This document shows positions 51,621 to 60,688 of a stretch of 64,000 nt of DNA, one piece after another. A program made the position numbers and the translations under genes. Position 1 is the first letter of the stretch; each line of letters begins with the position of its first letter. Source of the DNA: Hyphomicrobiales bacterium (GTDB lineage: Bacteria; Pseudomonadota; Alphaproteobacteria; Rhizobiales; Rhizobiaceae); contig UCGV01000001.1 in NCBI GenBank assembly GCA_900471925.1, positions 124,001 to 188,000 on the forward strand, read 5' to 3'. Below the pieces are notes generated by a model. That model ran no database searches. It saw only the letters and a program-made list of their open reading frames with translations, and was not told the DNA's origin.

Positions 51621-52499
51621 ATGAACGGAAGCGATCGATCCTCATCGGTGTTGAGAGAGCATTTCGAAGAGCACAGGACAAAGCTTAGCCGGTCTGAGCT
51701 GGCTGTAGCCGAGCATCTGGTCAAGATGCCGATCGATGTGCTGATTTTCCGCAGTGCCGAGGAGATCGCCGCCGAGACCGGCACCAGCGATGCGACAGTG
51801 ATCAGAACCGCCAAGCGCCTCGGCTTCTCCGGTCTGCCGGAGCTGAAGCGCGTGTCGGGCCGCGTCATGGCGCGCACCATTTCCACCAGCGAGCGTCTGG
51901 AGCAGCGTTTCCGCGCCACCGGCGACGATCTGGAAAAGGTGGCGACGCAGATGTTTGCGACCGCACGCGAAGTGCTGACCTCTACCGAGGAGCAGATGGA
52001 TGGCGCAATGCTCGGCACTGCCGTCTCGCTTATCGAAACGGCCGATACCGTCTGGTGCATCGGTATCGGCACGGCCGAGGTCGAGGCGCGGCATTGCTCG
52101 ATTGCCTTGAGCCGCGCCGGCGTGCGCACCCGCTGTTCCGGCGCCTCGGGCTTTACGCTTGCCAATGAGCTGATCGATCTGCGCCCCGCAGATGTTATCG
52201 TCATGTTCCATGCCGTGCGCGAAACGTCAGAATTCAAGCTGATCGTCCGGCAGGTTCAGGATATCGGCTGCAAGGTCATTCTTGTCTGCGGCGTGCAATT
52301 GCGCGCCAATTATGCCGATAAGGTTTCGGCCATTCTGACCTGCATCGGGTCTCCCTCGAAACTGGCAAGCTGGAGCATCGGCGCGATCGTCGTGGCCGAT
52401 CTGCTGGCCTATGGCATTGCGGTGCGAAACCAGCCGCAGGCGACCGATGCCAAGAAGCGTTTGGCTGACCTGCGCGACCAGGCACTCGGCAACGACTGA
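51621..52499 (+). CDS. RpiR/MurR family transcriptional regulator
   Basis: 292 residues. N-terminal HTH_6 (LSRSELAVAEHLVKMPIDVLIFRSAEEIAAETGTSDATVIRTAKRLGFSG) and a C-terminal SIS domain (about 120-250; VWCIGIGTAEVEARHCSIALSRAG, then SGASGF). SIS domains bind phosphosugars. No sugar genes adjoin on this side; the next gene is a ferric citrate receptor. GGAAGGGCGA precedes the ATG. Confidence 0.92.
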   Translation: MNGSDRSSSVLREHFEEHRTKLSRSELAVAEHLVKMPIDVLIFRSAEEIAAETGTSDATVIRTAKRLGFSGLPELKRVSGRVMARTISTSERLEQRFRATGDDLEKVATQMFATAREVLTSTEEQMDGAMLGTAVSLIETADTVWCIGIGTAEVEARHCSIALSRAGVRTRCSGASGFTLANELIDLRPADVIVMFHAVRETSEFKLIVRQVQDIGCKVILVCGVQLRANYADKVSAILTCIGSPSKLASWSIGAIVVADLLAYGIAVRNQPQATDAKKRLADLRDQALGND

Positions 52500-52849
52500 C
52501 CTCCACGGCGACGCCTTCGTTGCAATTCCATCGCCACGAAAATAAACATGAGAAATTGAGTTATGTTTATTGAAATGGTGACTACAGTATTGTAGTGACG
52601 ACGACATGGCGCCGCACCGCAGCGACGCTGACTGTCGGGGTTATTGCATGACGCGCCTGTTTCATCGCAGCAAGACGGCTGAAGACCGTCCCATCTCCCA
52701 TAAGACCGTGCCCAGATGCCGATACCGGCATAGCGGCTGATATCGCCCAATAATCATTCAACGAAAACAGACTGTTGCGCCGGAATGCCAAGCATTTTCG
52801 GCGAGGCCGCCTGTTGCCCGGATTTCTCGAACGCCTACGGAAAACTCCC
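52500..52849. other. Long leader region upstream of the TonB receptor gene
   Basis: 350 bp without a convincing gene. It contains an inverted repeat ACTACA (52581-52586) / TGTAGT (52591-52596), in the AT-rich part that is the probable promoter, then about 250 nt of GC-rich leader with a small hairpin ATGCCG-ATAC-CGGCAT (about 52716). No known cobalamin, FMN or other riboswitch consensus and no clear Irr box (TTTAGAA-type) or RirA box (TGA-N9-TCA) was found. Confidence 0.4.
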
Positions 52850-55018
52850 ATGATTGCCCGCAAATTCCAAGGAAAGCAGCTCGCTCTTACCGTCGCACTT
52901 CTCGCATCCGCCACCTCGGCGTTGGCGCAGGAGGCGGCCAATGGCTCCGTCACCCAGCTCGAAACCATCAAGGTCACCGGCAACTGGCTGGAAGAGCCGA
53001 ACGAGGAAAAGGTGCTTAAACATCCGGGTGCTCGGACCATCCTTGATCGCGAGCAGTTCGAAGAAAAGGGCGCGCAGGATATTCGCGATGCGCTGAACCA
53101 GATCCCCGGCGTCCAGGTGCAGGAAGCAAACGGCACCGGCGGCAGCGACGTATCGCTGAACCTCGGCGTGCGCGGTCTCACCTCGCGCCTGTCGCCGCGC
53201 TCCACCGTGCTGATGGACGGTATTCCGTTGGCCTACGCGCCCTATGGCCAGCCGCAGCTGTCGCTCTTCCCGTTGACGCTCGGAAATGTCGAAACGATCG
53301 ACGTTGTCAGAGGTGCCGGGTCCGTGCGCTACGGACCGCAGAATGTCGGCGGCATCATCAATTTCGTCACCCATCCGATCCCGGAGGATTTCACCGCGCG
53401 CTTCTCGTCGGGCGCGGAAATCGCCGGCAACAACGGCCACGTCAAGGCGACGCCGAATTTCCTCATCGGCGGCACCAATGATGATGGCCTCGGCGGTGCG
53501 ATCCTCTATTCCGGCATCCATGGCGAGGGCTATCGCGATGCCAACGACCGCACCGATATCGATGATATCATCGCCAAGGGCGCTTACGAGTTTACCGATA
53601 CCGACAAGCTCGGCATCCAGTTCCATCACTATGAAGGGGAGGGCAAGATGCCCGGCGGCCTGACGAGCGCCGAATACGAGGCCGACCCCTACCAGTCCAC
53701 CCGCCGCTATGATGATTTCAGCGGCCGCCGCAACGACATCTCGCTGCGCTACCAGCATGATGATGGCGACAACAATTTCGAAGTGCTGACCTACTATGTG
53801 GATTCCTTCCGCGGCAGCCATGTGGAGCAGCAGGGCACGGGTGCGAGTGCCGGCCTCTATCGCCTCACATCGGCTCCGCGCAGCTACAGTTACTTCGGCG
53901 TAGAGCCGCGCTATTCGCGCCTGTTCGAGCTCGGTGGCATCACCCAGGAAGTGACGGTCGGCTATCGTTATCTCTGGGAGGAAAGCTCTGAAGTTGCCGC
54001 CCGCACGGGCTTCTACAACAGGGCCTCGGGTATCAATCCGACAAACCTTGCCTCGCCCACCTATCAGACGAGTGATGGCGGCACGATCGCCCACGCCTTT
54101 TATATCGACGACAAGATCGAGATCGGCGACTGGACGATCACGCCAGGCATTCGCTACGAGATGATCAGCACGCACAACGATGTCGTGAATTTCGGCACCA
54201 GCGGTGCGGTCACCAGTTCACTCTCTCCGTCGGTTGAGGCGAACGAAGCCCTCCCGACACTGTCGGCCTCCTACCGGCTGACCAATGACCTGACCGTCTT
54301 TGCCAATGTCGGTGTCTCCTTTGGCCCGCAGCAATATAGCCAGCTCGCCTCCACCACGGATGGTCTGCATCCCGAGAAGGCGACCACCTATGAAATCGGC
54401 CTGCACTACGAAGGCGACAACTGGAATGCCGAACTGACGGCCTTCAATATCGATTTCGACAAGGAACTCTATCTCGGTCGCACCATCGTCGGCGAGGGCA
54501 TCTGGACTGATCTGGGCGCCACCCGCCACCGCGGCATCGAATCCGCCATCAACTACGATATCGGTGATGTCGTGCCGGCGCTCGATGGTCTGTCGCTTTC
54601 GGCAAGCTACACTTACACCGAAGCGACCTATCAGGCTGGCGCTTTCGAAGGCCGCGACCTGCCATTCTACTCCCGTCAAGTCGCTTCGCTCGGGGCGCGC
54701 TACCGCTATGACGATTGGATCTTCAATGCCGACCTGCAGGCTCAGTCCAAGCAACATTCGCCGGGCTCGGCCGATGCCGGTTCGACCTATGTGACGGAAG
54801 AGGACGCGACGGGCCGCTTGGGTGATATTCCCGGCTACGGCACCGTCAATCTGCGGGTCGCCTATCAGCCGGAAGACAAGAAGAATGCCCCGCAATTCGC
54901 TTTCGGCGTGAAGAACCTGTTTGACAAGGAGTATTTCACCCGCTCGACGGACAATAATGGCGGCAAGTTCGTGGGCCAGCCACGCACCTTCTTCGTCAAC
55001 GCATCGATCGCGTTCTGA
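52850..55018 (+). CDS. fecA: TonB-dependent receptor, FecA-like
   Basis: 722 residues from the ATG at 52850; a frame extension to 52775 lacks a signal. Signal peptide to about residue 26 (LAQ). A TonB box-like ETIKV at about 38-42 is followed by the plug (RTILDREQFEEKGAQDIRDALNQIPGVQVQ) and the strongly FecA-like RGLTSRLSPRSTVLMDGIPL, APYGQPQLSLFP and YGPQNVGGIINFVTHPIP. The barrel also parallels FecA and ends in Phe (ASIAF). It lacks the roughly 80-residue N-terminal signalling domain of E. coli FecA. Ferric citrate uptake is likely, but the ligand is inferred. Confidence 0.9.
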   Translation: MIARKFQGKQLALTVALLASATSALAQEAANGSVTQLETIKVTGNWLEEPNEEKVLKHPGARTILDREQFEEKGAQDIRDALNQIPGVQVQEANGTGGSDVSLNLGVRGLTSRLSPRSTVLMDGIPLAYAPYGQPQLSLFPLTLGNVETIDVVRGAGSVRYGPQNVGGIINFVTHPIPEDFTARFSSGAEIAGNNGHVKATPNFLIGGTNDDGLGGAILYSGIHGEGYRDANDRTDIDDIIAKGAYEFTDTDKLGIQFHHYEGEGKMPGGLTSAEYEADPYQSTRRYDDFSGRRNDISLRYQHDDGDNNFEVLTYYVDSFRGSHVEQQGTGASAGLYRLTSAPRSYSYFGVEPRYSRLFELGGITQEVTVGYRYLWEESSEVAARTGFYNRASGINPTNLASPTYQTSDGGTIAHAFYIDDKIEIGDWTITPGIRYEMISTHNDVVNFGTSGAVTSSLSPSVEANEALPTLSASYRLTNDLTVFANVGVSFGPQQYSQLASTTDGLHPEKATTYEIGLHYEGDNWNAELTAFNIDFDKELYLGRTIVGEGIWTDLGATRHRGIESAINYDIGDVVPALDGLSLSASYTYTEATYQAGAFEGRDLPFYSRQVASLGARYRYDDWIFNADLQAQSKQHSPGSADAGSTYVTEEDATGRLGDIPGYGTVNLRVAYQPEDKKNAPQFAFGVKNLFDKEYFTRSTDNNGGKFVGQPRTFFVNASIAF

Positions 55019-55030
55019 AATCTGATCAAT

Positions 55031-55058
55031 CCATCCGGCGGCATCGGTCGCCGGATGG
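55031..55058 (+). terminator. Hairpin after the FecA-like gene
   Basis: CCATCCGGCG (55031-55040), loop GCATCGGT, CGCCGGATGG (55049-55058). A 10-bp perfect stem 12 bp past the stop; the following sequence is AT-rich without a T run. Confidence 0.55.
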
Positions 55059-55180
55059 TAATTCATATCGGTTTCCTCTAAATTAGATCGAGCCGGATAT
55101 TTTCACCGATGGCCGGATCGGCTGGAACGATGGGTGCCTGAATTTCGTTTCATATCGGCCAGATAGGAAGGAATATGGTC

Positions 55181-55471
55181 ATGCGTAAGGTGATTACAGC
55201 AGCCTCGATCATTCTCCTCGGTTTCGCCGTCCCGGTCTTTGCCCAGACCCTCGGTGATATGGATTATTCCGGCCGCTTCGGCGGCATGCCGCCCGGTACC
55301 GTGCCGGATGCCAATGCAAGCGGTGGCGGTATCTCCATTCCCCTCGATCCCGTCGAAAGCGACAGTATCACTGTCGTCTTGCCGTCCGAAAAGACGGTTT
55401 GCCCGAAGCATGGCACACGTGCTTATCGCGATGCGGAGCGTGAGGGCACGCTGGCTGCCACTTGCCGCTGA
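55181..55471 (+). CDS. Small secreted protein of unknown function
   Basis: 96 residues from the ATG at 55181 (GGAAGG 9 bases upstream; an in-frame ATG at 55175 is closer than usual to that site). A signal peptide (MRKVITAASIILLGFAVPVFAQ) is followed by a short acidic, glycine-rich mature part with two cysteines (VCPKHG and ATCR). No family recognised. It lies between fecA and the convergent zwf gene. Confidence 0.65.
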   Translation: MRKVITAASIILLGFAVPVFAQTLGDMDYSGRFGGMPPGTVPDANASGGGISIPLDPVESDSITVVLPSEKTVCPKHGTRAYRDAEREGTLAATCR

Positions 55472-55497
55472 TGCGATAATATCGAATGGAGTGACAG

Positions 55498-55516
55498 GAA
55501 CGGCTATTTGCCGTTC
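55498..55516. terminator. Short hairpin overlapping the zwf stop
   Basis: GAACGGC (55498-55504), loop TATTT, GCCGTTC (55510-55516), then TTG. It covers the zwf stop codon region and lies 26 bp after the stop of the small secreted protein gene. Weak terminator. Confidence 0.4.
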
Positions 55517-57012
55517 TTGTGCAGGATAACGCCCAGTTCATGCCACTGGCGGCCATCGCGCTGAATAAGCTCGTCGGCACAAGCCGGTCCCATGGTGCCG
55601 GGAACGTAGGGATCGGGAATACTCTGATCTTTTGCCCATTCGTCAAGGAAGGGTTGCACTGCCGCCCAACCTGCCTCGATGCCGTCGGCGCGCTGGAATA
55701 GCGTCTGGTCGCCGATGAAGAGATCGTAGAGCAGAGATTCGTAGCCCGTCGTCTTGCCGATGTCGAACTTGTCGGCATACCGAAAATCCAGCGAAACCGG
55801 CGTGGTGTCGACCGATTGTCCCGGCGATTTGATTGAAATTTCCATGCTCATGCCCTCGTCGGGCTGCACCTGGATCACGAGCCGGTTCGGCGGCAGGCGG
55901 CGGTTGACCTCCGTTTCGCGGAACTGCGCGAAGGGAACGGGCTGAAAGGTGATGACGATTTCCGTATCGCGCGCCGTCATCGCCTTGCCGGTGCGCAGAT
56001 AGAAGGGAACGCCCGCCCAGCGCCAGGTATCGGCATAGAGCTTCAGCGCCACATAGGTTTCGGTCTTGCTGTCGGGCGAGACATCCTTCGTTTCGCGATA
56101 GGCGGGCAGGTCGGTGCCATTAAGCGGGCCGGCGGTATAGGCACCGCGAACGCCATGCGTCTTGGCTTCGTCAGGCGTATAGATGCGCAGCGCCTTCAGC
56201 ACCTTGCTCTTTTCGTTGCGGATCGCCTCGGCGTCGAAGCTGTTCGGCGGCTCCATCGCGATCATTGCCAGCAGCTGGAACAGGTGATTGGGGATCATGT
56301 CGCGCAGGGCACCCGTCGCGTCATAGAACTTGCCGCGTGTGCCGACATCGACGATCTCGGAGGCGGTGATCTGCACGTGGTCGATATAGCGATTGTTCCA
56401 CAGCGACTCGATCATCATGTTGGCGAAACGCGCCGTCATCAGGTTCTGCACCGTTTCCTTGCCGAGAAAATGGTCGAGCCGATAGACTTGGCTTTCTTCC
56501 ACCTGAGCAAGGATCCGCGCGTTGAGGGCGCGCGCCGAGGCGAGGTCGGTGCCAAAGGGCTTTTCGATCGCCACGCGGCGGAAGCAGCCCTCGCTCTCAT
56601 CCATCAGCCCGAGGCTTGAAAGCTTTTCGACGATCGGTCCGAAGAAGCTTGGCGGCACGGCGAGATAGAAGGCCGCATTGCAGGTCTTGCCCAGTCGCTT
56701 GCCGATTTCGAGGAAAATATCGTCCTTGGTGAAATCGCCCTGGAGATAGGAGATGCGCGATCGCAGGCTCTCCCACGCCTCGTCCTTCGCGCTTGCCTCC
56801 TCGCCCTCGAGATGGGCAAGGAAGGCATCCAGCCGCTGACGTAGGAACTCGTCGTCGCCGGGTTCGATGCCGACCCCCAGGATGTTCAAGTCTTCGCCGA
56901 CGAGACGGCTGCGTGTGAGATTGATGATGGCCGGAACCAGCAGACGCCGCGTCAGATCGCCGGTGGCGCCGAAGATGACGAGTGTGACCGGCGGGGTGGG
57001 GTGAGCGTCCAT
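55504..57012 (-). CDS. zwf: Glucose-6-phosphate dehydrogenase
   Basis: 502 residues from the ATG at 57012 (GGAG nine bases upstream); another ATG lies at 57021. NADP-binding motif VIFGATGDLTRRLLVPAI near residue 12. The catalytic stretch YRLDHFLGKETVQNL (about 195) matches the RIDHYLGKE signature, and KSPGQSVD and others follow. It oxidises glucose 6-phosphate to 6-phosphogluconolactone in the Entner-Doudoroff and pentose phosphate routes. The usual rhizobial zwf-pgl-edd neighbours are absent, which suggests a second, stand-alone copy. Confidence 0.95.
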   Translation of the reverse strand: MDAHPTPPVTLVIFGATGDLTRRLLVPAIINLTRSRLVGEDLNILGVGIEPGDDEFLRQRLDAFLAHLEGEEASAKDEAWESLRSRISYLQGDFTKDDIFLEIGKRLGKTCNAAFYLAVPPSFFGPIVEKLSSLGLMDESEGCFRRVAIEKPFGTDLASARALNARILAQVEESQVYRLDHFLGKETVQNLMTARFANMMIESLWNNRYIDHVQITASEIVDVGTRGKFYDATGALRDMIPNHLFQLLAMIAMEPPNSFDAEAIRNEKSKVLKALRIYTPDEAKTHGVRGAYTAGPLNGTDLPAYRETKDVSPDSKTETYVALKLYADTWRWAGVPFYLRTGKAMTARDTEIVITFQPVPFAQFRETEVNRRLPPNRLVIQVQPDEGMSMEISIKSPGQSVDTTPVSLDFRYADKFDIGKTTGYESLLYDLFIGDQTLFQRADGIEAGWAAVQPFLDEWAKDQSIPDPYVPGTMGPACADELIQRDGRQWHELGVILHKNGK

Positions 57013-57161
57013 AGGTGCCATCTCCAGCTTAATTTTCTGGGCCGAATATAAAGCGCTCCGGCTTTGCCGCAAGCACCTTGCGGTTCAGGGATAGCAAGCG
57101 TTTGACACGGTCTCATAATTATATAAAGACATAAACATATCGTTATGTCATTGGGTGGTCC

Positions 57162-57779
57162 ATGATCGATCTTGTCAGCGCCGGCTTCTTCCTCATGGCC
57201 GCTATTGCTCTTCTCGGTTCGCCCGGACCGGCGATTGCCGCTCTTCTGGCGATCGGCCGCCTTCATGGCATGACTTCAGGGCTGCGCTTCTATTTCGGTC
57301 TGCAGATCGGTCTGGCCGTTGCGGCGGGAGCGACTGCTGCCGGACTGTTGTCGTTGATCGCCGCAATCCCGCTGGCAATGGTCGTGATGACGGTAGCCGC
57401 CGCCCTCTATCTGGTCTGGCTGTCATGGAAGATTGCCTCCGCACCGGTCGGCGCTGATCTCTCGGTGGCGCGAAGGCAGGCCTCGCCGACTATTATCGGC
57501 GGTCTCGTGCTCGGCCTCACCAATCCAAAGGCCTATATCGCTTTTGCTTCGCTGTTTGCCGCCTATCGGCTCTCGCAGGATGGTTCGCTGGACATGCAGG
57601 CGAAATGGGCGCTCTGCGTCCTCGTCATGGTCGTCGTCGATATTTTCTGGCTGTGGTTGGGTGTCGTTCTTGGCAAGGTGCGTCTGGAGCCGTCGAGCGA
57701 GAGGGTGCTGAATATCTGCTTCGGCCTCGTCATTCTCGCGACGGCCGTCCTGTCGCTGATCGAGCTTGCTGCCGCCTAA
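57162..57779 (+). CDS. LysE family translocator
   Basis: 205 residues, six transmembrane helices. The RhtB/LysE signature GSPGPAIAALLAIGRLHGMTSGLRFYFG is near residues 20-46, and GLTNPKAYIAF near 120 is also typical. It exports amino acids or related compounds. The substrate is unknown. A GGGTGG lies before the ATG. It is divergent from zwf across 149 bp. Confidence 0.9.
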   Translation: MIDLVSAGFFLMAAIALLGSPGPAIAALLAIGRLHGMTSGLRFYFGLQIGLAVAAGATAAGLLSLIAAIPLAMVVMTVAAALYLVWLSWKIASAPVGADLSVARRQASPTIIGGLVLGLTNPKAYIAFASLFAAYRLSQDGSLDMQAKWALCVLVMVVVDIFWLWLGVVLGKVRLEPSSERVLNICFGLVILATAVLSLIELAAA

Positions 57780-57786
57780 AATGAAA

Positions 57787-57860
57787 TGGCCATCGCGGAA
57801 GGTCTTTCTGCGATGGCCGCTCCAAAGATGAAGGATGCCTTATGCCTTGGAGGCATCCTT
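57787..57860 (+). terminator. Two hairpins after the LysE gene
   Basis: First hairpin GGCCATCGC (57788-57796) / GCGATGGCC (57810-57818), 13-nt loop. Second AAGGATGCCT (57831-57840) / AGGCATCCTT (57851-57860), 10-nt loop. The second overlaps the last codons and stop of the convergent gene, so both genes end in it. Confidence 0.5.
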
Positions 57861-58559
57861 ATTCGTGGTCGCATCGGCTGCCGGCTTGGATGCGGATGTG
57901 TCAGTCGCAGGTTTGTCGGTCGCAGGCTTGTCGCCTGTGCCGCCGGCTGGCTTCGTTTCGGTCTTCACCGGCCAGGTGATGTAGTAGTTCTGCGTACCGA
58001 CCTGGCCGAAATAGACCTCGTTGCCGGTGCCCTTCTCGATGAAGCTGCCGTTTTCGCTTCTGACCAGGCGTCCATGTGAGTCGCGCTGCAGATGGTCGCG
58101 CAGGAAGTCGTTCCAGTCGTCGGTCTTGACGTCAGTGCCCTTCTTCTGGTCGACATCAGGTTCCTTCGTTACGTCCCAGGCCTTGATCGAAACGCCTTGG
58201 GTCGGATCCGTGACCGTCAGCTGTCCCTTCTTGAAGGCGGCAAGCATGGCGGCTTCCTGGCTACCATCGCCCTTCGCGTCGGCTGCAGCGGTCATGTTCT
58301 GGCGCAGCAGCGCCATGAAGGAGGCGGTGGTGATATCGGTGCTGGCGACCGCGTTGCCGGCTGCATCTGTCGATCCTGCCTTGCCGGCATCGATCCTGTC
58401 GAGCAGAACGGACAGTGCGGAGCGCGTCTGCGAGGGAAGGCTGGAATAGTCATGCCCCGTCGCGTTGCTGTCGGAGCTGCTATCCGCGGAGCCGCTCTTG
58501 ATCACCTGCAGCGCGATCTGCGCCGACGCAAGTCTCATGCTGGAAACGGAAGTAACCAT
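57840..58559 (-). CDS. Uncharacterised protein with repetitive acidic tail
   Basis: 239 residues from the ATG at 58559 (MVTSVSSMRLASAQIALQVI). No signal peptide. A serine/aspartate-rich first third, a central domain (TTASFMALLRQNMTAAADAKGD, then WDVTKEPDVDQKKGTDVKTDDWNDFLRDHLQRD, EVYFGQVGTQNYYITWPV) and a tail of KPATD/KPAAD repeats. Function unknown; the N-terminal 60 residues resemble the start of exported flagellar or secreted proteins only in composition. GAGAT-like sequence precedes the ATG. Confidence 0.65.
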   Translation of the reverse strand: MVTSVSSMRLASAQIALQVIKSGSADSSSDSNATGHDYSSLPSQTRSALSVLLDRIDAGKAGSTDAAGNAVASTDITTASFMALLRQNMTAAADAKGDGSQEAAMLAAFKKGQLTVTDPTQGVSIKAWDVTKEPDVDQKKGTDVKTDDWNDFLRDHLQRDSHGRLVRSENGSFIEKGTGNEVYFGQVGTQNYYITWPVKTETKPAGGTGDKPATDKPATDTSASKPAADATTNKDASKA

Positions 58560-58716
58560 CTCAATATCTCTTTGTCTGGCCCCGCACGCCATCGCGCAAA
58601 GGCGTTTAATGAATAACGATGGACGCCAGAGGCGTCGCGAAAGCACGTCTGGATTGAGAAACCCCAGGACGGATCGCTACACTTCAAACTTTGCGTGTGG
58701 CTTGTGGAGACGCGAC

Positions 58717-58758
58717 AAAACGACGCCGGCAGCGATCGGTGGATCGCTGCCGGCGTCG
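58717..58758 (-). terminator. Strong terminator downstream of tam
   Basis: A 17-bp perfect stem CGACGCCGGCAGCGATC (58721-58737) / GATCGCTGCCGGCGTCG (58742-58758), loop 4 nt, with TTTT (58717-58720 on the reverse strand) after it in the tam direction. 20 bp past the tam stop. Confidence 0.9.
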
Positions 58759-58778
58759 GAGAAACGAGGATTTTCGGA

Positions 58779-59549
58779 TCAGGCCTTCACGGCCACCATG
58801 AAGAGCCGGGGGAACTTTAACAGCACTTTACCATCGGCTGCCTTCGGATAGGCTCTGTCGATACGTTCCAGGTAGTCGGCCAGAAACGCCTCGCGATGCT
58901 CTTCGCCGGCGTGATCGAGATAGGGGCGAAGACCGGTTCCCTTGACCCACTCGACGATGGCGGCGGCATTGTCCATCGGGTGATTGTAGATCGTGTGCCA
59001 GATGTCGACCCGCGAAGACTTGGCAATCAGTCGGCTGTAATAGGTCGACGGCGGCGGCAGCATGTTGCGGCGGACGCTTTTCGCTTCGAAGGCAGCCTTC
59101 CACGGTCCCGCATGGGCCGTTTCCTCCATCGCGAGATGGCTGGGTTCGCCCAGATTGTCAGGCATCTGCACCGCCAGCACGCCGCCAGATGCCAGCCCAT
59201 CCATCAGCCGGTCGAAAATATCGAGGTGGTTCGGCAGCCACTGGAAGACAGCATTGGCAAACAAAAGGTCAGCCGGCTCGGACGGCTGCCAGGTGGAAAG
59301 GTCAGCCTCCACGAAAGCCGTGCCCGGCAGGCGCTTGCGGGCGGCCGCCAGCATGTTCAGATCGCTATCGAGGCCGGAAACATTCGTCGCGCCATAGCGG
59401 TCGATGATGAGTTCGGTCGAATTGCCCGGTCCGCAACCGAGGTCGACCGCGTGGCGCAGTTCCGTCAGCGGCACCTGCGCGAGCAGGTCGCGTGCCGGAC
59501 GCGTGCGCTCATCCTCGAATTTCACATATTGGCTGGCTGACCATGCCAT
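58779..59549 (-). CDS. tam: Trans-aconitate 2-methyltransferase
   Basis: 256 residues, the Tam length. It starts [27 protein letters not shown] and has the SAM motif [12 protein letters not shown] near residue 35, then [14 protein letters not shown]. The product methylates trans-aconitate, an inhibitor formed from aconitate. Cytoplasmic. AGGAG precedes the ATG. A perfect-stem terminator follows. Confidence 0.95.
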   Translation of the reverse strand: MAWSASQYVKFEDERTRPARDLLAQVPLTELRHAVDLGCGPGNSTELIIDRYGATNVSGLDSDLNMLAAARKRLPGTAFVEADLSTWQPSEPADLLFANAVFQWLPNHLDIFDRLMDGLASGGVLAVQMPDNLGEPSHLAMEETAHAGPWKAAFEAKSVRRNMLPPPSTYYSRLIAKSSRVDIWHTIYNHPMDNAAAIVEWVKGTGLRPYLDHAGEEHREAFLADYLERIDRAYPKAADGKVLLKFPRLFMVAVKA

Positions 59550-59872
59550 CGTCTTTTCTCCTCATGTCAGGCCACGTCCTTGGACGCGGCGGATGCGAAC
59601 TTTTTGATGTCAGGGAAACTTGCCGGCAGTCGTCTCGGAATGTTGGCTGGCCGTGTGCTGCTGGCACTGCTCAAGAAAAAAGCATGCTCGCTGCGCCTGC
59701 AATAAATGTCGGGAGTTTTCCGGTTGGAACGGGCGAAGCTTATATTGGGCCGAGCGCTGTCAGGCATGCTGGAATTCTGTCGATGAAACGGAGCAGACGC
59801 AAGGCGCGTCAGGCGAAAATCCTTCTAGATCTGTTGTGTGACAATTTTCCGAAGAGGGATAGGCCACAAGAC
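59550..59872. other. Gap upstream of tam with no convincing gene
   Basis: The stretch has open frames but none with a ribosome-binding site, family match or sensible start. It must contain the tam promoter. A hairpin at 59873-59908 closes the gap toward the cupin gene. Confidence 0.4.
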
Positions 59873-59908
59873 AACAGCCCGAAAATCGATTCCGATTTTC
59901 GGGCTGTT
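59873..59908. terminator. Long perfect hairpin after the cupin gene
   Basis: AACAGCCCGAAAATCG (59873-59888), loop ATTC, CGATTTTCGGGCTGTT (59893-59908). 16 bp, perfect. On the cupin (reverse) strand it is followed by a short T-containing stretch GTCTTG; on the forward strand by TCATAAG. Confidence 0.6.
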
Positions 59909-59951
59909 TCATAAGTTCAAAGAGCGATTTCGGCGCGGATGAACAACCTGA

Positions 59952-60416
59952 TCAGGCCGCCAGGATCGTAATTCCGTGCGCGTTTGCCGCCGCCCGCATG
60001 CGTGCCACCGTTTCCGCTGAAGGTCTGCCCTGTGGCTGTTCGGTTACGCCCTCGGTCTCGATGAATTCGGCCATGTCCTGGTCGACGATAGCCGAAAAGA
60101 CCGCGGGGACGGTTCCATTGTTGGAATATCCATGCACCATGAACGGCGCGATGGTGACGATGTCGCCGGCGCTGGCTTCGATCTCTTCCGGCCCTGTATC
60201 GGTGAGCCGCCAGATCGTCAGCGTTCCCTCGATGATGCGGAAGACTTCCGGGCTGGCATGGGCGTGGCGCGGTGTGCGTCCGCCGGGTTCGACCGTTACG
60301 TCGAAGATGTTGAGCCAGTTGCCGGTCAGGCGAGCCCGTCGCTCGACCTTGTCACCCAGCACGAAGAAGCTTTTTGTCTCCGTCCGGGCATCTGTTTTCA
60401 CAAATGAGTTGGACAT
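59952..60416 (-). CDS. Cupin domain protein
   Basis: 154 residues from the ATG at 60416 (MSNSFVKTDART, AGAGA upstream); the frame is open to 60668 but only as a read-through. Metal-binding cupin motif 1: TPRHAHASPEVFRIIEG (His-x-His, Glu). Motif 2 near HGYSN. A cytoplasmic cupin; function unknown (dioxygenase, isomerase or regulator). It is divergent from the isomerase gene across 272 bp. Confidence 0.85.
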   Translation of the reverse strand: MSNSFVKTDARTETKSFFVLGDKVERRARLTGNWLNIFDVTVEPGGRTPRHAHASPEVFRIIEGTLTIWRLTDTGPEEIEASAGDIVTIAPFMVHGYSNNGTVPAVFSAIVDQDMAEFIETEGVTEQPQGRPSAETVARMRAAANAHGITILAA

Positions 60417-60688
60417 GGTGTCTCTTTCTTGTTCTTGCGGGGCGGTCCGATAGACCCTTTCGGCCGTTTTGGCAACCGTCGCAGAGAGGGGGCAGGGCGG
60501 GGATATATGGCTTTCGCGCGTTTTCCGGCCCTGAAACCGACCGCGCTCATATCGGTATGGTTCCTCCGCTCTGCAAGTGCGGCGGGTTGGCAGCTGCCGT
60601 TTCTGTAATATCGCCGACACAGAAGAGGCGCATAGAACGCGCCGATCCTTCCCCGCCATTCCGGCCATACCATCAGCGGAGCAACCCC

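Noticed and set aside
52597..52849. Cobalamin or other riboswitch upstream of the FecA-like gene
   Set aside because: The B12 box and the GCCACTG core are absent and no other consensus fits. A short open frame at 52648-52740 has no convincing ribosome-binding site.
59492..59914. A 140-residue forward frame between tam and the cupin gene
   Set aside because: It starts inside tam, crosses the tam promoter and ends in a terminator hairpin. No family is recognised and it lacks a ribosome-binding site.
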